Under the pieces are notes generated by a model. The model had not been told where the DNA came from. It worked only from the letters and a program-made list of their open reading frames with translations, and ran no database searches. A stretch of 64,000 nt of DNA from Strongylocentrotus purpuratus (taxonomy: Eukaryota; Echinodermata; Echinoidea; Camarodonta; Strongylocentrotidae), in assembly GCF_000002235.5 (NCBI RefSeq), contig NW_022145559.1, positions 62,001-126,000 of the forward strand, written 5' to 3'. Shown piece after piece: positions 50,726 to 62,700 of this stretch (positions are counted from its first letter, which is position 1; every line of letters starts with the position of its first letter). A program made the translations under genes and the position numbers.

Positions 50726-53700
50726 GTAAGGTCTTCATATGCTCAAATAATTCAATCTAAATTAATGGATTATATAGAGAACTCAACGAAAAGCTATGTT
50801 ACTTTGAATTGAGAATGAAAAGAAAAAATCTATGTGTAACTCAAGTTTACAAATAATAGACATGTGTCAAAGTGTGTATGGAAGATCTTGTATTTGTGAC
50901 TTATAGTTATTGGACCGCTGTAAAATTTATGTTTATTGATTATGGAATACAATTTTTGGGAAAGAATTACACATTCTGTTTCTATGGAGTGTAGTGGTGT
51001 GATTTTGACCAAATTAATTGTGTAAATGACGTAATGTCAATACGGTACGGAATTATTCGGTTATCTGATAGATAGTCGATGTCAATGTAAAATATCGATC
51101 ATAAAGAAAAAACATCCGAGAAAATAACTTGGTGACGATTTCGATGCCATATTGCATGATCATTAGATTTCAGGTCCAGATCACAAATACGGCAGTGTAA
51201 TGTTGGCATATTTCATAAGATGACGTACAAGGCCATTGAAATAAACTGGTTTACGGACATAATTATTCATATTTTGTGCATACTCTTTTAAGAACGGTTG
51301 TTCTTAACAACCCGAAAACTTGCACGAGGCTTGCTCCACATACCGACAAGTTATGTATGCAGACTGGATTCCATATATTGCAGTTCATTCATTAATACCA
51401 GTTTACTGGAAAACCTCGCCACTAGTTCTCCAGGAAAGAAACATCCATGAATTTGAAAATGTTAGTAAACCGGTTTATTTTCTTAGATTGATTTTTCAAA
51501 AGTGGTTGCGATCGTGTTTTAATAAGCATTACTCATGATTATCTAGCTATTGGGTGCCCGTCGCCACCCATATCTGCCTATTCAGAGCTCGATCCTCCAT
51601 TGCATGAAGCTCCCGTGATAAACCAGACGATATCATATAGATGCATGAGCAGTGAATACACTCTGCTTGGAAGTAGCTTGAATAGATGTCTACAAGATGG
51701 CACATGGGAGAACGATCCACCAGTTTGTCAAAGTAAGAATCAAAACCGAGATCAACGTGGCAACGTGTATTGTGACTATTGTCCGATATATGTATTTTCC
51801 TTTAACCTGTTTTAGGGGGACACATTACTATGAGATAGGACGTAAAACTTAAATTTGCTTCTAATATCATCAACTTTGTGAGAAATCTAGAAAACGGCAC
51901 AGTTATTGCTTTTAGGTTAAGACATTAGAAGCATGAATTGATTCATCTATTTGCAAGGAAAATTGTACATGAATAACAAACGGCCTTACCTATGTAATGA
52001 ACTGAAACCGACGGAAAAGACACAAGTAACTACTGGTTTACCTGGTTACCGGTCATGCCTGTATTTGACGTCACCTGTAAATTACTAAATGAAATTTCCT
52101 AGAATATAATAAACATAGAGCCTTGTTTTAATAAACATAGAGCCTTGTTGTATATTTTCCTCTTCTTTAGTTTGTCCAAACAGAGGTTGCCGTTATCATG
52201 TTCTTAACAAGTGATGATGATAATAGTGGCTTCTTGTAGAGCGCACATGTTCGTCATGCAGTGACGCTCCTGAAGTTCCAATATCTTTACCCCGGTCAAA
52301 GCCGAACGGCCAAATATGTAGCGTTCCAGTAAATCAGGTACACATCTAAACCTGGGTGGAGAGTGACAAATTTGGATTAATATTTTAATTACCAAAGGAC
52401 GATTTTTATCCCGGGAATGGATTCGAAAATTCTACCTTTTAATGGAATGTCAAGAAAATGAACCACTATACCATTACACCTCCACATATAGACTTATCGA
52501 ACATGAAACTATTGTAAACGTGCAGCAGAAAGAAGCGTAGTTTTTCATTTTTATCCGTGGTATTGTCTTCTGTACGATGTTTTATTTGTAAGGAAATATT
52601 TTTCTAACCATTAATTCGATCATTTATTTTGTATCTCAAAGGACAGTGTGATACAGCCGATACTAGACGTTACACCAATCTCACCTGCTTTCGTGCAAAT
52701 GATACAGAGAGAACGTGGGAAGACTCATTTAACTTCTGCTATGATAACAGGGAGCTACTTGTCATAGTGAAAGATGTTGAAATGCAGAACTTCATTGCCC
52801 AATTAACTAGAGATAACATTGACGCTAATAACGTCTGGATCGGTGCAAGGGAAGGTCTAGACTGGAAATGGAGACAAAGTAAGTTCTTTATATTGTGAAG
52901 CATATTCAATATTTAATCCAAAACATGTAAACGTATGCGTATTTCATACGGGGAAAAGATCTCATCAAGACGTAAATAATTTCATCAAGTTCGCGTTTTT
53001 TAACTTTTTTTTCATTTTCAAATTTTAAAACATTTACAATTGATGTTTGGTTCAGCAACGTCAGTACCTTTGGCATGTTTTGGGGGTAATTGTGATCGTG
53101 TAAACCTATGTATGGTTTATGACACAATCTTGTACATCAAGGGTAAATGAGCGGATAACTATGCATTGTCATTTTATTACGTAAGTCTCGGTTCGAGACT
53201 ACATGTGAGAGCCCGTTCTACGCAGGCGCAATTTAGTTTTTTGCATTGCATGCATCGAGGGTGAGATTACAATCTTACGCCTTATTCTTTGCCTGAATAC
53301 GTTATTTCGAACTCTTTATTGTGTCTTCACAAAATTGGTCAGTTATTGATTTACTAGGTCTTGGATTAGAATCTAGCTAACACAGAAATGGAAGAGAAAT
53401 CTAAACTTAAATCTAAGTCACGTCTGATATATCGACGACACATTCGTCATTTGGCCACATAGCAGATGTGACTGAGACCACTTCCTCGCCCACATCAACC
53501 AGCATCACCCGAGCATCAAATTCACCATGGAGACCGAGCAAAACAACAGCATCCCCATGATCCCCTTCCTAGACGTCCTCGTTACCAAATCGCCATCCGG
53601 CAAACCCGCTCACCAAGACTACAGGAAACCCGCACACACCGATAGATATCTTCACTACATATCCTTCCACCATCCATCCGTACTACAATTAGTCCTCAAC

Positions 53701-56700
53701 GCCCTCATCCGCCGAGCCCATCAACTCAGCGATGCCGACCATCTAGACCAGGTAATCCAGCATGTCACCACAGCCCTAACTACCATCAACAAATACCCAA
53801 GACAAAAGATTAAGTCCAGGACTCCCGCCAGCAAGCCCGCAGCCCACACCATCCCTGAAGAGAACCAACTCGCAGCTACACCACCGAAAACAAAATATCA
53901 AGCCTCTCATAATATTCAACGTATCCTTCAAGCAGCAGACATCCAAGTTCGACACAGCTCTTCCAAAAAACTCCATTCGATACCCAACTCCCACAAAGAA
54001 AAGTATCCAAACCACAAGAAAGCTGGAGTCTACAAAATACCAGGCGAATGTGGAAAAGTCTACATTGGTGAAACGGGGAGAAATCTGGAAAGAAGACTTA
54101 ACGAGCACATAACCAGCTTCACACTCAGCGATTGGGATAAATCCGCTATCGTCAAACACGCCCAGCAACACGAACACACCATCGAAAACAGTCATCTCAT
54201 CTCGATAATGAAGCACTGGCATACACGCCGAATCCGAGAAGCCATCGAAATTCACCGCTGCTACACCGTGCCCCAAGACTCAGGATTATACATCAACGAC
54301 ATCTGGAAACCCCTCATCAACAAGTACCCGGTCACTCCTCCTCCACCACCGCCTCCACCACCACCTTCACCACCCCAGCAGATAGCCGTACATCAACCAC
54401 CGCCACCCGCCGAAACCTCAAAGCAGCCGCCAGCCTCACAGCTTAATACACAGCAGACGACAGCAGTTTACATCGCCGCCTACGTCAGGGACACACACAG
54501 TGTCTCGACGACAGCACACCCCACTCATGAATTCGAAACTCCCCCAAGTCCACAACCCGGACACTCAAGCCCAGGCGGACAAGCAGACGGACGAGCAGAC
54601 CACCCATGTCCACTCCCCGATGACTCATATGGCCCCGAATAGTCCCATTGTACAACGCCCCTATCGTCAGAGTCCAGCAGCCTAACATGTTACCCCAAAA
54701 GTCGTTATTTTTTTTATTTTTTTTATTTTTTAAACGAAAAGCACATCCACCCCGACGTACGTTGACATCAGCTCTTCATTGGAACCCTCATGTCCCATTG
54801 ACTTTTGAAAGTTTACCCACCGTAATTTGGTCAAAATAGGTCGCCAGCTCACCATTGCCTATATAACACATGTGTAACAATTCGAACTTTGGACGCAATT
54901 TGCCTCTCGATTATAAGGTTATAAGTCAAGCACACGAAGGATAACAAGTGTAGTGGTGCGCTGATTTGGGCAACATATTGACCTAAAGGGGGCGCTAGAG
55001 CCATAGAGGAGCCGGGCTTGGTTGATTAATTGTACGGGTATTAGTTTGACTTTTATATATTTTATTTTGGCAATTATTATGTTTCCAATAGTATGCCGGG
55101 AACGGGTAAACAACCCCTAATTTTGAATTCTTGCATTAGATGAAAGTGTTCATTTCGATAAGCACGTTGGAAATGAACACCTGTACATCTTAATGCAGGA
55201 ATTCATTTACAATTACACTCCACGTACTACGGCAGATGCCGATCCGGATCTCGCATCTCGAATGCAGAAACTTGAAAATATGCTGGCTCAACTCGTTGAG
55301 ACCGTTCATGCACAGCCCCCGCCTTCATGAATATGTTTATTTGGATGGTGGAGACGTATCTCCGAACTCTCACCGCCACGGCAAAGGCCGCGTGATTCCG
55401 CCGATCTCGGTGGCATAGACAGGCCGAAAGTTTAAACACCAGACGAGCGTTGCCGTTGACACGGGCGAACATCATGTGATGATCTGACTACAGGTCTTTA
55501 AACATCTCACATGTAGTCTCGAACCGAGACTTATGTAATAAAATAGAAGGATTAAATGAGAACTTACCGTTTGAAGTCTAATCCTTATTTTATGAGTAAG
55601 TTGAAGGAAGATAGTACATGTCCACCTCTCCCTCCCTTACTCACAGCCCAAGTTTGAGCGGGTTTCCAACGGTAAAGATATTCATCCTTCTTGTTACCCT
55701 GTAGTCACATCATTATTTGAAATGTGCGCATGCGTAGAACGGGCTCTAGCATGTATCTCCCTTCAACTTACAAATAAAATAAGGATCAAACTTTAAACGG
55801 TAAGTTCTCATTTAATCCTTTTCTTTCATATATACCTGATTATGTTATCCCCTACGATGAGAATTGAGAACAATTGACGATCTAACGCAAGTTTTAAGAC
55901 TTATGACAGTGTTTATCCATATTTATTAATCAGGTGACACATACATCGATCGCTTCTTTTGGGAAAAAGCATACCCTGGTTCAAGCTCGGGAGATTGCAT
56001 CGAGTTATCAATTCAGAATGATTCAGGTGAATTCGCATGGAGTCCTAGGTCACCAGGAGACGAGATTGGTTTGCTATGCCAATATAGTGAGTATAAGCAA
56101 CTTTGGCTCTTACTAGAATTAATGACTTTTGTTAATGAAATCCGTTCTCGCGGCATGAAATTTATATTCACGAATTTCGGCACTCAGGTTATTGTGATTA
56201 ATTACTTTTACACGAGGAAGCTTTGGAGAATCTTAACCTCTCACAAATTTGGAAATGTTCTTATTTCGTATTGATTTTCTTAGGCCTACAATTTGTTAAT
56301 ATCTTGGAGATTTACAAGAAGTCTTAAATACAACGAGATGAGCGGACGAGAGAGTAAGGCGTTACTTAATTTTCCATTGTTACAGTAAACATTACGAATA
56401 TGATGTTGTTGCGAGATTTGATTTAACTATAAAGGTATTCCAATTAAGAGTGTTTTGAAAAGAAAACAAAATTAGACATTTGTAAATAATTATTAGATTT
56501 TATAAAACGGCCTCGTGATAATTTCAAATTAAAAGATATTCAACACAAACTGTTTTGAAACTTTACATTTCTGTACTGTGTATGCCATAACAGCATAATG
56601 TTTCCAACGTGTGCATATCCTTGTCGAAATTCAAGTTGATTAAAAGCAGAACGCTGATAATAAATTGGCAACTTTTTATGTGTTTAATTAGCTAATTCTT

Positions 56701-59700
56701 TTCATGATTTTTTTTTGAAGTCTTCTTTTTTTTAAAAGAAAGGTCATGCATCTGTCGAATCGGGTTTGTGCAATCTTTAGATCAAACTTGCCAGAGAGTT
56801 GGACTTAACCAATCCGACACGTTGCTAGAATACATGGACACCTGTTTCCAATTCCTGGATGTTTCGAAGAACTGTGATGACGGGGCCGAAGAGTGTAATG
56901 GAAGAGGAGGGTTTCTGGCTGAAATACTCGATGAGAGCACTAATGCTTTATTGCTGGACCGAGCCCTATATCTGAGAGACCTAGGTGTAAACACGGCCTG
57001 GTGGATTGGTGGTTATGACGAAGACGTAGGACGGTCCTGGTATTGGTCTGATAGTACGTGATTTCTCAGAAACTATTTAGACACAAATTCGAACGATATA
57101 CCATTAGTCACTTTGCAATGCTAATACAAACAATTTAAATTCTTCCTATTTTAACACAGGAATTGAAATGAGTTTAGAGATATTATACAATATGGACTTT
57201 ATTGGTCATGAATTTTAAAGTCTGGAAATCCCAATTATCGTTGGCATTATATAAGTAATTCGCTGCAGTCCAGAACTAATACAAATAAATTGTTTAGTGA
57301 TTGGGAAATCGATTAGCAGAATGAGATTCTCGATCACTCGAATTGTATGGAGAGGTTATTAGTAATGTATTTTATAAATTGCTGTAAAGTAATAACAAGG
57401 AGCTATTTATTGCTTTCAAGATTGTTTTCCTCAATTCATTCAATTACAAATAAATAAAAGATACAGTAAACGTTTTTTTTTTATGAAAACACGATTTTAA
57501 ACCACACGTCCAGCTGAAACTAAGCAATGTAAAAAAAAAAATGCCAAGAATTTACACACTCTATATTAGGCACATCTTGTATGCTATAAATGCAAAACCT
57601 GAACCAAACAAGACCCAATAGTAATGTCTGGAATTGACTTTTCCAAATACAGATCAGCATGGACTAGTAAAATTGAAGCTAGTATTTTTTTTTATATTAG
57701 GGCTTTCTAATGGAAGTAGAAATCAGACCAAATTCCTAAGGCATAGGAGGACATCATATTCACCATACCATTCATCTCTTTCTTCAGAAACTCGAATGAA
57801 CTATGAGGAATGGAGCGATAACGAACCTAGTAGTAATACCGAAGACTGTGTAGAAATGAGAAGGGTATTTCAGTACCAATGGAATGACCGACCTTGTTCA
57901 GTCCGAAGTCGGACTCTATGTCAAATTGGTGAGAAAATGTGAAATATACTTATTGAATATCTATTAGGGGTCATGGGCTTGTACAAAAATACAAACATAC
58001 TATGTTAGACGGCTTCTTTGAATAGATGACAAGAATTATAGCTGAGGTGATTTGACAATATTTGAGCCATCAAAATATTGTATATTGTTTAAAGATTATG
58101 ATACATCATGTATATTATGTACAATTTTCTGTACGTGAATGAAGGAATGGATAGAATATTACGGATAAATTAATTATCAGAATAGATGTTTCAGTGATAA
58201 GTATAACGATTGTGTCTCATATATCTTGGAGGAATTCCTGCCTGCGGTGACCCAGGTGAACCTTTGCATGGTAATCGTTTACCAGACGACAGAACAACTT
58301 ACTCTGTCGATGCTACTCTTCATTTCACCTGTCAGGAGGGCTATACATTATCGGGAGAAAGCGTTTTAAGGTGTATGAATAATGGAGCATGGCATCATCA
58401 AAGACCATCATGTGAAGGTAAAGTGATTGTTTTGTCAATATAATTTTTGTATAAGAAATAATAGTTGAATTGTATTCACCCATAGAGTAGCTGCATCAGC
58501 ATTAATACTCCTCTTCGTCATGTTCATGTAGCTCCTCGAATTATTATTACTCCATCAATTACCAAGTGCCTATTTACACCTGGCTGGATACTGACAAATG
58601 TGGACGTATGTCTTGCCAAAGGACATTTATGCCGGGTTGAGATCAGAAACCCAAACGAATGAAATGAGAGTCAAGTGATACAAATATTGAAATTACTTAG
58701 CCTTCTACAATGTTACCGTCAATAACATTGTTATTCATAAAGGATTACAATAAGGTACCCTCATGTTAAAGCTAATGATAAATAAACAAATTGAATTTAA
58801 AAAAATATACCGACGCTAGGTTTGGATGCGAGATAAACAATAGCATCCCTTCGTGTCCTGTGAACAATGACGTGATATTTGTCAATATGCCAAGAGCATT
58901 AGTTTTAACATGGTCATTTTCCATAACAAGCTGATTTTTTCAGGATAGGTCCAGGAATAAGTCTAGATTAACATACTAAAAGTCCTTATAAATCCTCCTT
59001 GAGTATTTTCCGCAATCCAAGAAAGCGTTCAAAATGGCCGCCATACGTCCCGAATTTCTTATAGCTTTGCCAGTAGAAAACCCAAATACAAAATTGAAAT
59101 GTCTAAATATATGTTTTTTAGCACAAGGAACTCAATAAAATACATGTTGATAAATTCTGAAACACACAAGTAGCTATAAACCACTTTAGCCCTTCTCGAA
59201 ATCCAAAATGGTGCCCAAAATTGCCGCCATTTCCTGTATTTCTTATAACTTTGCAACTATATAACCCAGATACCTAATTGTAATGTCTAAATATATGTTT
59301 TTCAGCATATGGAACTCAACCAAATACTTATTAACAAATGTTGAAACCCACAAAAGTAGCAGTAATACATAGGCCTATCAGTACAACAATCTTTTAATTA
59401 AAAAATACTTCTGATGCATAAAGTACACACACACACCCACATCTATCTATATGAGTATCTTTTCCCGGTTCGGAGGTTGATTGCAACATCTCTCCATTTC
59501 ACTCTTCTGCCATTCTGGTGCACTCTTGCAGTTTTAGTCCACTTCAGTTCTTGACATTCTCTTTCCAGTTGATTATGGGTCTCCCTCTACGTCTACTTCC
59601 TTCCACTCTTCCCTCCAACACATCCTTCAAGAGGCTCTGGTGCCTTTTAACATGGCCAAAGTATTTGATTTCTCTCTCCTTAACTAATCCCACTAGTGCA

Positions 59701-62700
59701 ATTTGTTTATGCCCTGCCATGTGCAATATCTCTTTGTTGGTTTTTTTTTCGTTTCCAGGATATTTTCATCATTCTTCTGTAGATCCACATTTCAAAAGAT
59801 GTTATTCTATTTTCCATGGCCTTGTTTATTGTCCATCTTTCTTCTCCATACAATAGGACAGACCATTCATAACAGTTTACTAGTCTCAACCTAAGCGCAA
59901 ATTCCACCTTTCTATTTGTGAATAATCCTTTCATTGCCAAAAATGTATTTTTCTTTTTATTTCTGCTTCGCATCTGGCATCATCTGTGATATTTTGTCCT
60001 CAGTAGATGTAATTACTGATTTGCTCAATGATATGTCCATTGAGTTTCAAACATATTATAGGCTTATTCTTTGTTTTACTAAAAAATGACTTAGTTTTCT
60101 TGACATTCATGCTTAGTCCAAAGTCTTCACTTTTGACTTTTACAATATCCAATACATGTTGCAACTCTGCTTCATTCTCTGCGCAAAGTACAGTTTCAGC
60201 AGCATAACGTAAATTATTAATAATTACACCCCCAATACTAACACCTTTCATATCTGAAATTCCCTGAATACCAACTCTGTGCACAAGTTGAACAGAGATG
60301 GGGACATTACGCATCCGGCCCTGACGTACTCCTCTTTTGATTTTTGTGTAACCTGTAATTTCATTGTTAATTTTGATGGCAGCTGTCTGCTCCCAGTAAA
60401 GTTTGGATATGAGACGTATGTTCTTACCATCTAGATTAATTTTTTGTAGGCTTTCAATCAATTCACATACATACACATATGGCTGCTTTCATCATCCTCA
60501 ACGATATCATACTGACAGTGTGCAACCGTGAAGATGGAACTCATAGAAATTGCCCGTTTGTATGCAGTGTGATGGTAGTCATGAAGAGATTCAACACTGC
60601 TGGCCCCATAAAGGCTTCCCCGGCTCTTTTTTTAACCTCGTCATGGGTGCTTTCACTGCGAATATATCAAGTTGCCCGAGAAACTAGCATGACTAGTAAG
60701 TCTGTGTCCGTACGTACCAACGACAACAACGGGCACCTGTTCTGACTCTGCTACTGCTTGTGCTGTAGAGACAATCAGGGTAGTGGCATCCGCTTCTGCC
60801 TGCTTGATACGTATTTTGTCACGTAGAGTTTGTATAAGTCTCACTTACTATTGCTGTTGGCTAGGAAAGCTGTCTTGGTTGTGCTTGTTGGCATATTATC
60901 ATTGAATAAAGAGGTACTTCTCTGGGCTTTTCGTCTCTGGTCAGCTACCTTTGTGGAAGTTGCACTTCCATATCCATCGGACACCACCGTCAAATGAGCT
61001 CCATAATGCTTAAGGGTGTATAAAATATATGAGTGAACAAATTCAGCATAGGTTGACAGTTGTGGCCGAACTACTGATTGCAGTAGGTGAACACCATCTT
61101 TAACAAAGAGACCATTTCTGGCAGGTTGGATTGCTTGGTGAACGAATTCAGCAGGAGACCCAGAGAACTATTTGTTGGCTTCCGCATCACCCTACCTTTG
61201 AAAGGGAAAGTGCCTGGGATTTAGTTCATAAGCAAAGAACGATTACATCTCAGTGTTGTTATTCAGGACACATGTGATTATGTAGAACAGTAGCGCTGGG
61301 TTGACTTATGTGCTTTGTCCCCTGATATTCACTCTCTTACTCTTGGCACCAATGGGCTTCACCTTGTCCTACGATGTACGTAGCTTGATATATGTATACT
61401 TCCTACCATGCATTAGTTTCGGATGCCGCTACTAGGCCGATTTGTATAGGTTAATCACAATTAATAGATGAGCCAGCAACGATGCCAGGAGACCAGAAGA
61501 TGCAAAGAGACCAGGCAATTAGTTTTATATCCAGCAAGTGGTGATGTGCCTGCAGCTATCCAACAAAGATACATCTATCTTTATTGTCTCTTGACCTGGT
61601 ACTTTGCTGTATGTCTTTATGCTGCTCTGATGTACCAGTGTGTACTCCGGTGAAGTGTCCCAGTTCATCACAGGTAGGAACACAGCGAGGAAGTGCATGA
61701 ACCCACTAAGCCAATGTACGGTCTGTGATTCCACGTCCACGAGTCATTTCTCTAGCTGAGATGGAGCTTCCAGTCCCCTGTCCTTTCAGCTGGAATAAAA
61801 AATTTGCAGAAGAGACATATAATTGTCGGATATACTGCAACCAAAGTTTCCCTGTCCTACTTGTTGTCCTGCTGCCCGGTTAATGAGTTGTGAAATGATC
61901 TGACTTTAACTGTTTGACACACTCTACTCAGGTACAGCGTCACTTTCTTGTCCTGGTTGAGGAGTGCACCATACAGATTCGCTAAGTGGTCCTTTTCTAT
62001 GCTGTCTAAGACGCCAGGTTTACCCATCAACACGCCAATGAGGGCAGCTGAAGTAAGAATGTGAGCACGAAGAGAAGGGGAAATGCATGACCAGATTGCA
62101 TGTATACGACAGACGCTTTGGCGTACACTGTCTCCCATAGCTCTGCAACCACACTTCCGCCCATATATGCTGCCGAGATATGACATGAGGAGGTGAAATC
62201 CACCGAGACGGACGATTACTTTTCCTAGGTCTTGAGAAGCTACAATTTCTGCTGCCTTGATGTACGAGGGCTGGTCAAATGTTACTGCACATATTCTTAA
62301 GTTATGTTTTACACATTGTGACTGTGCAAAGTATAGTGCCGTGTACTCGGATTGGAGGGGTCTAAATTTATGAAGGGCAGGGTTTCAATTCTCACACTGG
62401 TCACTCTGCATGGCCACTTTCATGAAACCACTCCATGAAGGACAAAGCTCATGTTGCTCAGCTCAAGATGTCTATCTGTTCACGCGAGCCACACTTCCGG
62501 TGTTTATAGCTAGGCAGCTATTCCAACAATATTGGCGACAAAAATGACCTGGTCTACTAGCAAGAGATGACATGGCATGTGCTATTGAGGTGCATTTCCT
62601 GTTTGAAACCGTATGACTTTTGCCTTTGCGACATTAACTGGTACTAATGTGTTTCCATTTTCACTTCCATCTAACGTTGAGTACTCTTCATGGTTGCACA

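Larger units (their letters stand above)
53178..55822 (+). mobile_element. Penelope-like retroelement (RT end plus GIY-YIG endonuclease)
   Basis: The element is a precise insertion in the CTLD1 intron relative to copy 1. Its outer parts carry the inverted word AGTCTCGGTTCGAGACT (53184-53200) and AGTCTCGAACCGAGACT (55515-55531). It encodes the end of a Penelope-type reverse transcriptase fused to a GIY-YIG nuclease, the hallmark of this class. The right end (55548-55820) is itself an inverted repeat with AAGGATTAAATGAGAACTTA at both tips. The N-terminal RT is lost, so it cannot move by itself. Confidence 0.85.

Noticed and set aside
54485..54688. Minus-strand frames opposite the GIY-YIG gene
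   Set aside because: They are shadows of the Penelope-like coding strand.
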